Origin: Bacteroidota bacterium
GTDB taxonomy: Bacteria; Bacteroidota; Ignavibacteria; Palsa-1295
Length of the DNA: 64,000 nt
Assembly: GCA_021324735.1 (NCBI GenBank)
Contig: JAJPIO010000014.1
Location: 62,001-126,000, forward strand
Direction of reading: 5' to 3'
The position numbers and the translations under genes are program-made. This document shows, piece after piece, positions 11,577 to 19,593 of the stretch. The stretch's first letter is position 1, and every line of letters begins with the position of its first letter. The notes under the pieces were generated by a model, which saw only the letters and a program-made list of their open reading frames with translations, had not been told where the DNA came from and made no database searches.

Positions 11577-12206
11577 CTATTTAGAACTGTACGCGTCGCG
11601 TACTTGGATGCTTCCATTTATTGTCTGAGCGATATTATCAGCGATCTGCTGTAGCGCGGTTTCTGTCGCACGCGCCAGAACATCCGCCGCCTGATCGCAA
11701 TCGGCTGTAGTATTAGAAAGGCCAATTCCGCTGGAGGTAAAGCTGAAGAAGGTCTTGCCATTTGCATCGATCACTTGTGTGGTCACGCCAGCTTGAAACG
11801 TTGCTTTACAGGCGGGATTACTAAAGATGATCGGATGAAATGTGAGGTCGGCGTCGGCACTGGTGAGAATAGGTATTAGCAGAATGTGAATGTCTTCGGC
11901 TTTCATTTCGAGCGGGCTTGGCCGCCGTGACAAGACCACTACGTCCTGACAGGCTGTTTCAACGCCTGTTCGTATGGCAGTGGCAAGGGAATGTCCCAGG
12001 TCCATTTTATAATGATGACCACCGCAGGGATCTCCGATCGAAGCAACTTCGAGGATACGATCGGCAATATTCGGCGAGATATAAATGGCAGTGCGGCCAG
12101 AAAGACGATCGGAATAGGTAACGGTGGTTTGAGTGTGCCGGAGATTAACAGTGTGCGAACAGGCCGTAAAGATTACAGCTAAACCCAGCAAGAATAGTTT
12201 ACGCAT
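11577..12206 (-). CDS. Lipoprotein of unknown function
   Basis: ATG at 12206 is fixed by a perfect AGGAGG (12216-12221, minus strand) nine bases upstream; the longer reading frame to 12245 is not needed. The start MRKLFLLGLAVIFTACSHT is a short lipoprotein signal. About 190 mature residues follow, including two Cys-containing stretches (GDPCGGHHYK, TTADCDQAADVL). The second half resembles periplasmic YajG/LptE-like proteins in general shape only (a central beta part then the helix ATETALQQIADNIAQTI). No family can be named. Confidence 0.72.
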   Translation of the reverse strand: MRKLFLLGLAVIFTACSHTVNLRHTQTTVTYSDRLSGRTAIYISPNIADRILEVASIGDPCGGHHYKMDLGHSLATAIRTGVETACQDVVVLSRRPSPLEMKAEDIHILLIPILTSADADLTFHPIIFSNPACKATFQAGVTTQVIDANGKTFFSFTSSGIGLSNTTADCDQAADVLARATETALQQIADNIAQTINGSIQVRDAYSSK

Positions 12207-12215
12207 AAATTCTGA

Positions 12216-12221
12216 CCTCCT
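12216..12221 (-). promoter_or_regulatory. Shine-Dalgarno AGGAGG
   Basis: Reads AGGAGG on the minus strand, nine bases before ATG 12206. It decides the start of the lipoprotein gene and shows that this genome uses canonical SD sites for some genes. Confidence 0.85.
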
Positions 12222-12382
12222 GGAATAGGCCCTAAAGCGTCTCAATTTTGACGGCTGTGAGAGATCAGCCGGACGGAGAATGCGTTGCGCTATTTTATTC
12301 CAAGAAGCGAGCCAGAAAGCAAATTAGACCGTGGTGTTAATTCGCTTAAAAAATCTCTCCGGAGGCTCGGAGAAATGTGTGC

Positions 12383-12931
12383 TTATGCATGCTCAAAGTC
12401 TTCCGAGACACCAATACCATATTCTTGTGATTTTAAGAACTCGATACTATCCCAGAACTCCGATTCTTCTGTATTCTCGTTACTCGGGAGAAGAGCGTTA
12501 TACGTAAGTCCTGCTGCTGCGGCGTAAAGCGCATGGTGAAGAATGTCGATCGCAATTTCTTCTGTGCTCCACTCGGTAATTGGCTTCGCGGCATCGGCAG
12601 CCGGTAATATAGCAAGGGCAGCACCCCAGACGGTCGCGAAGTGCGCTATGCTTGCCGGTGTCTGTTGCATTCCGAGAAGATCGGTAACGGTAAGAAAGAG
12701 TCCCCACGACATTCCGTAATCCCAGTGGATCGCGTTCGAGAAGCGCTTCATGCCTTCCTGATTTCTTGGTTTAACACCCAGCACTTTACCGCCGACTTTA
12801 CCGGGAGTCGTACTTGCCGGTCGCTTGCGAAGCTTCATTTCAATTGTACTGGAAATTGTGATAGCGGCTGTACCGGCAAGCCCGGCAATAAGCCCTCGAC
12901 CAATGGCGGCAAGAATGCGTTGAGTATTCAT
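12383..12931 (-). CDS. Small integral membrane protein
   Basis: A 182-residue protein with a glycine-rich first helix (GRGLIAGLAGTAAITISSTIE) followed by a cytoplasmic basic loop (MKLRKRPASTTPGKVGGK), then three more hydrophobic stretches (MSWGLFLTVTDLLGM, AHFATVWGAALAILPAADAA, ILHHALYAAAAGLTYNALL). The layout resembles the DUF1440/YagU type of inner-membrane protein, but the match is weak. The acidic tail after the last helix is likely cytoplasmic. Stands alone between a lipoprotein and a TPR gene. Function unknown. Confidence 0.65.
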   Translation of the reverse strand: MNTQRILAAIGRGLIAGLAGTAAITISSTIEMKLRKRPASTTPGKVGGKVLGVKPRNQEGMKRFSNAIHWDYGMSWGLFLTVTDLLGMQQTPASIAHFATVWGAALAILPAADAAKPITEWSTEEIAIDILHHALYAAAAGLTYNALLPSNENTEESEFWDSIEFLKSQEYGIGVSEDFEHA

Positions 12932-13078
12932 GCCTGAACCTGGCTCAAAGTTCAGGCCAGTGAGTGGGCAGAGAAGCTTCTAAAGCTCTACCATTTTCTA
13001 TCGTTAACCAGCTTTGAATTGAATAGAGAAAGGAAGACTCGAAAATCATCAACTCGTTCTGCATAGGGTCTTTAAACG

Positions 13079-14299
13079 TTACCGCTTATACGGATTTTGA
13101 ATATATCGTTCTGCATCCGCATGGTCGCGATTATGGTCGGGCAAATTTAGCACACGGTTATACATTTCGAGAGCTTCTTTTCGGTTACCCCGTACATCAT
13201 ACGCTTGTCCCATGTATAATTCAGCATCGGTGACCCACCAATCCTGTGGCCCATCCCCATTGACCTTCCTGCTGAGCAGATCGGAATTATAGAGATAGTA
13301 GAGGGCCGTATCCATATTGCCGTTCGCTTTTTTAATCTGTGCAGCGCCGATAAAAAACATGGCTTCGCGAGCTTGTTTGATCGTATAGCCATCGCGGTGC
13401 TGCTTGGCACGATCGAGCATTACGCGATACATCGAATCATATTGTGCGACATTATTTTCCGTGTACGCAGCGAATCCGAGATAATGTAAAAAGATCACAT
13501 TATTCGGATATCGGCTTGCCAGTTCTTGTGCAAGCTGGTACGCACGAGCATAGTTCTTTTCGTAAACGTAATAGATATGAATGAGCTCGAACTTCGCTTC
13601 TACGCTCGCATAAGCAGCATGCGCGGCGGAAATTTCGAGCATCTGTAATCCCATTGCTTTATTGCCGGTAGGGAAGGCGGCGGAAATGATAGGTGCTAAG
13701 GTCGGGTGCGCCTCTTTCTCGGCCTCGACGTAGTAATTATTGAGTCCTCGGCCAAAAAGTATATCGGGATTATCCGGAATAATATCTTCGAGTTCATTCA
13801 AATACTGCACCCCTGCCTTTGCATCGCGGACGATAAGCATGACAAGGTCCAGCATATCAGCCGTTGCGCGATATTCGTAAAGACGTGCTCTCATACCGAT
13901 GGATACGCCCTTATAAAACAATCCGGCAATATCTTTCGGATTTTTCTCTAACATGGCATCGGCGCGATCTTCTGCCTTTTGTAGCCACTGTTTATACTCC
14001 GCGTCGTAAGTGGTATTGTCAGGATTCGTGATCGCGCGCCAGAACATCACGTCGGCCCGGAAAAAATAGCCGGCAGGATGTTCGGGATGTTCGGTAATGA
14101 CCGAATCGAATATCTTTTCGGCCGCCGAAAAATCCATGTTGTAGATCACATCGATGCCGCGATGTATCTGCTGATCGATCTCACCTGGCTGTAAATTCCA
14201 TTGGGCTCTTGCATTATGAGAAAAGGAAAGTAACACGATTAGAGCAAGCCCGACGGGCAAGGCGATTCGCCGTTCGATCCTAAAAATAACTGCGTTCAT
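13079..14299 (-). CDS. Exported TPR-repeat protein
   Basis: ATG at 14299 gives the signal peptide MNAVIFRIERRIALPVGLALIVLLSFSHNARAQ with a likely cut after RAQ. The mature protein of about 370 residues is helical and contains degenerate tetratricopeptide repeats: FSAAEKIFDSVITEHPEHPA near the N-terminus, ARAYQLAQELASRYPNN in the middle and MGQAYDVRGNRKEALEMYN near the end. Such periplasmic TPR proteins usually scaffold other proteins. There is no T9SS tail or lipobox. The neighbours do not suggest a partner. Confidence 0.72.
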   Translation of the reverse strand: MNAVIFRIERRIALPVGLALIVLLSFSHNARAQWNLQPGEIDQQIHRGIDVIYNMDFSAAEKIFDSVITEHPEHPAGYFFRADVMFWRAITNPDNTTYDAEYKQWLQKAEDRADAMLEKNPKDIAGLFYKGVSIGMRARLYEYRATADMLDLVMLIVRDAKAGVQYLNELEDIIPDNPDILFGRGLNNYYVEAEKEAHPTLAPIISAAFPTGNKAMGLQMLEISAAHAAYASVEAKFELIHIYYVYEKNYARAYQLAQELASRYPNNVIFLHYLGFAAYTENNVAQYDSMYRVMLDRAKQHRDGYTIKQAREAMFFIGAAQIKKANGNMDTALYYLYNSDLLSRKVNGDGPQDWWVTDAELYMGQAYDVRGNRKEALEMYNRVLNLPDHNRDHADAERYIQNPYKR

Positions 14300-14388
14300 C
14301 CTGTTACTTATAGGCATTCCGCAAGATAAATGTTTCGGTGAGCTTCGCGGGTGATGAGAAAATCATGAGTAGCGGTCTCTAAATAAGT

Positions 14389-14419
14389 AGGCCGCCTCAA
14401 CAGTATGTTGGGGCGGCCT
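14389..14419 (-). terminator. Terminator after the HU gene
   Basis: A 13-bp stem with one G-U pair (arms 14389-14401 and 14407-14419, loop of five) lies 31 bases beyond the HU stop on the minus strand. The T-run after it is weak (ACTTATTT), so termination may be partial. Confidence 0.65.
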
Positions 14420-14449
14420 GTAATGCGTAGAGAATTACGCGATCAAAAT

Positions 14450-14749
14450 TTATTTGCTGCCGAGGATCGCATCCTTCGCGTGCTTTGCAACGCGGAAACG
14501 AACGACCTTACGGGCCGGGATCTTGATCGGCTCACCCGTCTGCGGATTGCGGCCCATGCGCGCTTTCCGATCGGAGAGAACGAGCTTTCCAAGACCAGGA
14601 ATCGTAAAGCCTTTCTTGGCCTCCTTGTATGCCAGCGTGTTCAGGGTGTCCAAAACACCATTGATCTGACGCTTCGTCAATTGGTTCTTATTGGCCAAAT
14701 GGTCCACGATCGCGGCCTTGGTCATTTGCTTTGCAGTTGCTTTCGCCAT
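14450..14749 (-). CDS. HU-family DNA-binding protein
   Basis: A 99-residue histone-like protein of the HU/IHF family. The N-terminal helices (KAAIVDHLANKNQLTKRQINGVLDTL), the beta-arm start FTIPGLGKLVLSDRKARMGRNPQTGEPI with the RNPQTGE tip, and the C-terminal VVRFRVAKHAKDAI are all canonical. It binds and bends DNA and organises the nucleoid, probably as a homodimer. There is no SD at its ATG. A small SD-led ORF (14788-14961) lies 38 bases upstream on the same strand and could be co-transcribed. Confidence 0.95.
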   Translation of the reverse strand: MAKATAKQMTKAAIVDHLANKNQLTKRQINGVLDTLNTLAYKEAKKGFTIPGLGKLVLSDRKARMGRNPQTGEPIKIPARKVVRFRVAKHAKDAILGSK

Positions 14750-14787
14750 AGAATGAATCGAATAAAATAAGTTGGAAAAAACGTGGT

Positions 14788-14961
14788 TCAGAACAGTGCC
14801 GTGGTACTACCGGGGCGGCTTTGGGCCGCACGAGCATCGCACAGCAGACCGGCGGTCAAGCGATTGACACCGCCCAAGAGCAGTGTTCCTCCGGCCCCGA
14901 TGGTGCTGCTGTGCTGTTCCACACACTCAGTCTTCGTAAAATCAGCATCCGATGCTATCAC
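14788..14961 (-). CDS. Probable small protein (57 aa) before HU
   Basis: A GTG start at 14961 is preceded by a perfect AGGAGG eight bases upstream (a TTG at 14964 is the alternative). The frame runs 57 codons to a TGA, 38 bases before HU. The protein begins VIASDADFTKTECVEQHSST, has a glycine-rich middle (IGAGGTLLLGGVNR), two cysteines and an RP-rich tail. I recognise no family. The same stretch is strongly self-complementary on the minus strand: GAACAG with CTGTTC, GCACAGCAG with CTGCTGTGC, and GGCGG-TCAA with TTGACCGCC. A structured RNA, or an RNA that both folds and codes, is therefore an alternative. Confidence 0.5.
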   Translation of the reverse strand: MIASDADFTKTECVEQHSSTIGAGGTLLLGGVNRLTAGLLCDARAAQSRPGSTTALF

Positions 14962-14969
14962 CAATGTTG

Positions 14970-14975
14970 CCTCCT
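14970..14975 (-). promoter_or_regulatory. Shine-Dalgarno AGGAGG of the small gene
   Basis: Minus strand ACAGGAGGCAACA, eight bases before the GTG at 14961 and five before a TTG. This is the main evidence that 14788-14961 is translated. Confidence 0.6.
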
Positions 14976-15144
14976 GTAGTCATTCAAACCAACCTCGGTC
15001 ATAGCCGTTGCGGCGTTCCGACAATTGCTTGGCGGAGTAGGCTCGCAGCACCGTCATACGAATTTACAACAATTTTTGACCCGATGCAAGAAATGCGAGG
15101 CAGGGGTTAGCCTGTATTTACAAGGGTTTCGTCAACTTTCTATA

Positions 15145-16560
15145 TTAATAGAAAGGCAGGTGCTTCGAGCCGTCTTTCGATACACCCGGCTGAAAACTGG
15201 CTCGTACGAGGATCGCTTTATCCGCAGTTACGAATCCTCCGTTCACTTGATGGATAAAAATGCGTGCCCATTGATAGCCTCGTAGTGGGACAATATCGTC
15301 CGTCATCATAAGGTAAACGATAACTCCTGTTGAAGTTGCAACCGTAGGTAGGGTAACTGACTTTATCGTGAACTTCGACGGGTCTGCCAACGGTGCCGCG
15401 TAGTATACTGAATCAAGCGCAGCTGCTGTATCAATGCGAGCGTTACCTGTTCCATCATTCAGGAAACCGACACCGGTATTTGCAACACTTAATGTTGCAG
15501 TATTGCCATTCACGGATAAAATGACTTGAGCGTCACTGGTAGAATCTACCACGGATATGTTCTGTCCTAATGGACCAAAGTATAATGAATGTCGGCAAAG
15601 CCCAAGGCCCGATCCACCATTTAGGAGAGTACGAACGCTGCTATCGGCAGGAAGAGAATCAGCAACACCATTCGGGGCAACGAAAGCCGATCCCGCCCAT
15701 ACGATCGAACTCGTATCACTTCCACCATAGAAAAACGTTGAATCATTTCGCTCGGATTTTATCCAAAATTGGTAAGGATAATAAGGCTGGAATCCCGCTT
15801 GTTGTTGGGCGATTGGTGCGGCAACTGGTATTTGATATTCATTAGGAATTGCGGTGCCATGAACGATAGTTGGGAGTGGTGAAGCTTGCCACTGAGTATT
15901 AGTAACTGTTGTATCGCGATAGTAAATTATGTATCGCATAAAACCAATATTTGTATCAGTTGGCGGATTGTCCCATTTTAGATCGATTATATTGTTGCCG
16001 GTACCATTGGCACCACTTGCTCCACAGGTGGCTCGTAAATTTGTTGGATTTAAGAGCGGCCGTGGATCGAAATCATTGGAGAAGCCGGTAGAATCGATGC
16101 TGAGGGAATCGGTACTTTTTACGCCACGCACAAACACGGTATAGCGTCCCAATCCCATGTTAGGGAAAGTGTATGTGGTATCAAGATGCCCCGGTGGCGA
16201 TGGCACACGCACCGAAATAATATACCTCAAACCGATGGTGTCGACTCCACCACGATTAGTTGTATCTACTTTAGAAGACCAAAGCGATACGTAATATCCT
16301 TTGAAATTCAGTTGTGTATCACTTACCGAGCGGTGCCACCGAACCACCATGTCGCCGGTCGGTACGCTGCCAACCATTCGATAATTTGTTGCCTGAAAGT
16401 TGGGGCTGAGTGGTGCGATAATTAAACTCGGGCGAACCTCGAGGATCGGGCCTGGATCGGATAAACAGCCTGCAAAAATTATTAAAGGTAAAACGACTAC
16501 AAGCGAGGAGATCGCAACGAGAACCGGAGTGCCTTTACTTCGGAGAGGGGATAAAATCAT
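15145..16560 (-). CDS. Lipoprotein with fibronectin type III-like domains
   Basis: ATG at 16560 (a GTG lies one codon upstream) with GAGGTG just before it. The N-terminus has a basic segment then SSLVVVLPLIIFAGCLSD, a lipoprotein signal. Residues about 60-160 and 165-280 look like two fibronectin type III modules: VRWHRSVSDTQLNFKGYYVS then TYTFPNMGLGRYTVFVRGVK, and IIDLKWDNPPTDTNIGFMRY then PYYPYQFWIKSER. The last 150 residues are beta-rich with a hydrophobic VIVYLMMTDDIVPLRGYQW near the end. Likely a surface or periplasmic lipoprotein; partner unknown. Confidence 0.75.
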   Translation of the reverse strand: MILSPLRSKGTPVLVAISSLVVVLPLIIFAGCLSDPGPILEVRPSLIIAPLSPNFQATNYRMVGSVPTGDMVVRWHRSVSDTQLNFKGYYVSLWSSKVDTTNRGGVDTIGLRYIISVRVPSPPGHLDTTYTFPNMGLGRYTVFVRGVKSTDSLSIDSTGFSNDFDPRPLLNPTNLRATCGASGANGTGNNIIDLKWDNPPTDTNIGFMRYIIYYRDTTVTNTQWQASPLPTIVHGTAIPNEYQIPVAAPIAQQQAGFQPYYPYQFWIKSERNDSTFFYGGSDTSSIVWAGSAFVAPNGVADSLPADSSVRTLLNGGSGLGLCRHSLYFGPLGQNISVVDSTSDAQVILSVNGNTATLSVANTGVGFLNDGTGNARIDTAAALDSVYYAAPLADPSKFTIKSVTLPTVATSTGVIVYLMMTDDIVPLRGYQWARIFIHQVNGGFVTADKAILVRASFQPGVSKDGSKHLPFY

Positions 16561-16637
16561 CACACCTCAGAACGACAAATCAAGGGCAATGTTCCGAGGC
16601 GATAAAATTCTGACCGTCTAAAAACGGCTGTAGCATA

Positions 16638-16690
16638 GGCGTCCCGACGGTCTCTCCGACCGTTAAATCGGAAAATAGCGGCGGGACGCC
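16638..16690. repeat. Nested palindrome, REP-like
   Basis: Outer arms GGCGTCCCG (16638-16646) and CGGGACGCC (16682-16690) enclose a perfect inner hairpin ACGGTC-TCTCC-GACCGT (16647-16663) and the string AAATCGGAAAAT, which is also next to the gyrB leader hairpin. It lies between two minus-strand genes with no room for coding. Confidence 0.65.
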
Positions 16691-16701
16691 AGTGCTAAAG
16701 C

Positions 16702-16938
16702 TTATGCCGGGATGAGCCGGCGCATTCCGCTGCGACGGCGGGTCGAGGTCGATCCTGCCATATCGCGAACGCTACGGACCGCTGTAACAACAAGCGGCGC
16801 TGCGACAACCGCCAGTTCGACCAAGCGAACGGTGGTGTCGAACACCCGCTGTGCTTTCGGATCGCTGACATATTTATGAAACAGCTTGTCCGTTAGCGGG
16901 TCCTTTAAGAAACTGTGGATGAGTTGTAAGGTTATCAT
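16702..16938 (-). CDS. Small membrane-associated protein
   Basis: A 78-residue ORF beginning MITLQLIHSFLKDPLTDKLF, with one hydrophobic helix (LVELAVVAAPLVVTAV, about residues 39-54) and a basic serine/arginine tail (STSTRRRSGMRRLIPA). No SD and no family that I recognise. Composition is protein-like and it fills the gap between a terminator and the palindrome at 16638-16690. It could be a small membrane protein; chance ORF cannot be excluded. Confidence 0.45.
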   Translation of the reverse strand: MITLQLIHSFLKDPLTDKLFHKYVSDPKAQRVFDTTVRLVELAVVAAPLVVTAVRSVRDMAGSTSTRRRSGMRRLIPA

Positions 16939-17044
16939 AATGATCGAAATTCGTTTTCTACTAGTCGCTGATATAGCTGTGTTCGTGCATTTAGTGTACC
17001 AAAAGCAAAGGCCTTTCTGGGCCGCGAAATAGACGAAAATTAAA

Positions 17045-17070
17045 AAGCCTCCTCTTGGAAGAGGAGGCTT
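17045..17070 (-). terminator. Intrinsic terminator
   Basis: Arms AAGCCTCCTCTT and AAGAGGAGGCTT (12 bp) separated by two bases; read on the minus strand it is followed by TTTTTA. It lies 26 bases past the stop of the lipoprotein gene 17096-18034. Confidence 0.9.
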
Positions 17071-17095
17071 TAGATGATAATACTCTAATAGAGAG

Positions 17096-18034
17096 TTACT
17101 CTACGGGGATACGGGGTCCACGGACGTGAATTCCATTTGTCGGAATTGGACGAGCGGCATACGGCATACCAGCCATCGTCTGATAAGAAACGTCGACCGT
17201 GATGAATTTATGATTGCTGGCATCAGTGCTATAGAGCATTCCATTTGCCTGCTGCTTAATCGCAATTTTTGCATAGTTACCTTCTGGAGTCCGAGCAATA
17301 AGGATCTTATCGCCAGTAACGGCGGTGTTCGGAATAAAGAACGCTGTGCGACCGGGTAGAGTCGTTCCGTTCGTTGAAATGTAACTTGAAAGATTACCTG
17401 CTAAGTACGCGTTGTCAAGACCGCCACTGACGTATGCCGTTACTGAGTCAAGCTTCGTGTGGCGTAAAGTAGTATCCCACACCAACGCTGATTCGAAAAC
17501 GAGGCCCGAAGGATTTCTGGGGTCATTAAAGGTAGTGTCCAAAAGGAAATCGGCAAATAGCGTGTTCGTGCCTGTGAAGCTTAATGATCTTGCCAGACCG
17601 CCGCTACCATTAAGTTGAAGTCCGCTGTTGGCTCCGGCCTGAAGATCGTCGACTGGGAAAAGATTGATACTGCTGGAGCGCACTGCTGTCATCCAGGTAA
17701 TTGCGGATGAACGGCCACCACTCGATGCCACTACGATGGAATACATGTGACCTTGCACGCCCGTGAAATCCATCTGGGTGGCGGTCGAAGTTGTTACGGT
17801 CGGAGTCGTAGTGCTCGCTGTTTGATCGTTGACAATAAGGGTGTCCGGACCAGTATCATCGGAAGAGCGGGTCCACATTACCCCAATGACGTTATTGGCT
17901 TTGGAGGTCGCCATCACGTTCGATGGTGCTCCGCTGGTAGTAGTTGTCGCGGTTTCCTGCGTACAGCTCGCGAGCGAAAAGCCGAGCGAGGCAGCCAGGA
18001 TAAAGGCAGATAGTTTCAAAGTGAAGTTCTTCAT
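17096..18034 (-). CDS. Lipoprotein of unknown function
   Basis: A 312-residue protein with a textbook lipoprotein signal (LSAFILAASLGFSLASCTQE) followed by a threonine/serine-rich linker (TATTTTSGAPS). A fibronectin III-like module may follow (NVMATSKANNVIGVMWTRS to GHMYSIVVASSGG). The rest is beta-rich with no enzyme motif. The gene is bounded by its own terminator. The upstream region (18057-18185) carries a short string that resembles part of the region before HU. Function unknown. Confidence 0.75.
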   Translation of the reverse strand: MKNFTLKLSAFILAASLGFSLASCTQETATTTTSGAPSNVMATSKANNVIGVMWTRSSDDTGPDTLIVNDQTASTTTPTVTTSTATQMDFTGVQGHMYSIVVASSGGRSSAITWMTAVRSSSINLFPVDDLQAGANSGLQLNGSGGLARSLSFTGTNTLFADFLLDTTFNDPRNPSGLVFESALVWDTTLRHTKLDSVTAYVSGGLDNAYLAGNLSSYISTNGTTLPGRTAFFIPNTAVTGDKILIARTPEGNYAKIAIKQQANGMLYSTDASNHKFITVDVSYQTMAGMPYAARPIPTNGIHVRGPRIPVE

Positions 18035-18258
18035 AGGTCGTTTAGTAATTGGAGAAAAATCGGCGATGGTTCGAAGCGCTTCCCGCTACGAACACCTTGT
18101 TCAGCGGACCGGCATAGCACAAAAGACCCGGCCTGAGCTGGCAACGGTTGACTTATCAATAAAATCCGTGCCGTGGCGTTTCTAAGGGAATTAGCACTTG
18201 CTTAGTTTCGCGTCCGGCACTCTGGCAAATAGCAATTAGAAACCTAATGACATAAAAA

Positions 18259-18285
18259 AAGCGCCGCTGAGTTCCAGCGGCGCTT
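18259..18285 (-). terminator. Intrinsic terminator
   Basis: Arms AAGCGCCGCTG and CAGCGGCGCTT with a five-base loop, T-run on the minus strand. It follows the DUF1573-cytochrome gene by 18 bases; the flanking A-run would also allow + strand termination. Confidence 0.92.
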
Positions 18286-18303
18286 AAAAAATCAACGTTC
18301 GGA

Positions 18304-19212
18304 TTACTTGTGAGTATTATTTGCCGAACCTGAAGTAGAGCTCGCCATACCTTTAACTTGTTTGGCTTCTAGAGAGCCCGTCGTGCCAGACGCACCCGGT
18401 TTGATCGACTTGATCATATTGTTACGCTCTGCTTCCTTCTTAAAGGCACCCATGTACTCGACGAGCGAGGCGATCTCTTCGTCGCTCAGCGGGCCTTTGT
18501 TACGCGTGTGAAACGCCGGCATACCGGTATTCTGGATACCATCTGCAATGATCGTCTGCCACTGCTTCGGCGTATGCTTCATCATTGCTTCGCTGGCTAA
18601 CTCCGGACCTGGCTTGCCGTCGGTCTTGAGACCATGGCAGATCGCGCAGTCCGCTTCGTAAAGACGTGCACCAAGTTCGCCTTTGCCTTTATCGACGTGG
18701 CACTTCGCACAGTCACCCTGGAAAAGGCCATCCAAGTGCATCATGGTCTTATGAGCCAGCTTCGATTTTACAACGCGGCCCTGAATACGGACCATCGCTT
18801 CCGGTTTGGTCGGGTCATTCGAGGAGATCGTAACACTCTTAATGATGGGACCTTCGGGCTTGTTATTCGCATCGAAGGTAACCGTAAGTCGACTGACCTG
18901 TCCCGGCGCAAGGCGGGAGTTGTCATTGACGGCGGCTGTACATCCGCAGGACGGGCGTGTGCCCGTGATAACGAGCGTATCTGTACCGGTATTGCCGACC
19001 ATAAATACGTGAACGGCTTTCGTACCTTGCTCGATGTCGTGGAAGTCGTAGTTATCCTCTTCCAGCTTGATTCGAGGTCCTTTTTTGGTCGTATCGACCG
19101 GGACCATCTTCTTGTTAGTGACGGTAGAAGTGGTGTTGGGCGCGAAGCCGTAAACGACGACAAGGACCGCAAGAAGTAACGCTGGGAGTGCGTAGGCAAT
19201 GCGAGATTTCAT
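18304..19212 (-). CDS. DUF1573 domain fused to a two-haem cytochrome c
   Basis: ATG at 19212 starts MKSRIAYALPALLLAVLVVVYGFA, a membrane anchor or signal peptide. Residues about 35-150 are DUF1573 (YDFHDIEQGTKAVHVFMVGN, then RPSCGCTAAV and IISSNDP-type strands), an Ig-like fold. It is followed by a cytochrome c region with two haem attachment sites 18 residues apart (CAKCH and CAICH) and a likely axial methionine in GMPAFH. It should act in electron transfer on the outer face of the cytoplasmic membrane. The tail (KPGASGTTGSLEAKQ) is low complexity. DUF1573 alone is common in this phylum; joined to a cytochrome it is less so. Confidence 0.85.
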   Translation of the reverse strand: MKSRIAYALPALLLAVLVVVYGFAPNTTSTVTNKKMVPVDTTKKGPRIKLEEDNYDFHDIEQGTKAVHVFMVGNTGTDTLVITGTRPSCGCTAAVNDNSRLAPGQVSRLTVTFDANNKPEGPIIKSVTISSNDPTKPEAMVRIQGRVVKSKLAHKTMMHLDGLFQGDCAKCHVDKGKGELGARLYEADCAICHGLKTDGKPGPELASEAMMKHTPKQWQTIIADGIQNTGMPAFHTRNKGPLSDEEIASLVEYMGAFKKEAERNNMIKSIKPGASGTTGSLEAKQVKGMASSTSGSANNTHK

Positions 19213-19593
19213 ATCCTGATCAGAAAACGTGATTTTGTGAATAACCACCGCATGGGCTGTGAATAACAGAAGTTATTCAACATGCTGGCGAAATTTCGAC
19301 GTTTTAAGTACCCCAATTTCTTCGGATGGGTTCCGATATTACTAAGATATAGGAAGTGTCCCTTTAATTCATTGAAACAGTTGGATAATTTGACGGGTGC
19401 AGAAATTCCTTTATGCACTCAAAGAAGCGAGCGTAAATAATCTTTACGTGAATTTTAGAATCGGTAAGAAGAAGTGCCTTAATCGAGCTATTTCAGCCCT
19501 TTTTAACACGTGGCAGGGAATATGGAATTTCTATTTGCGGAAGTATATCGACGTAAAGAAGGTCGAGCGGTACTTTATTGCAAATAGGCCACA
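19213..19593. other. Divergent intergenic region
   Basis: This 381-base AT-rich gap separates the cytochrome gene (minus) and the por operon (plus) and must hold both promoters. No convincing ORF, RNA gene or strong palindrome is visible; no -10/-35 pair stands out enough to assign. Confidence 0.4.

Noticed and set aside
14788-14975. tmRNA, SRP RNA, RNase P RNA or 6S RNA
   Set aside because: None of the conserved cores of these RNAs (SRP GGAAGCAGC region, RNase P GAGGAAAGTCCGG, tmRNA CCA end) is present; only generic stems.
18057-18185. Short minus-strand peptide upstream of the 17096 lipoprotein gene
   Set aside because: Frame GTDFIDKSTVASSGRVFC has no start codon or SD between its upstream stop and the peptide.
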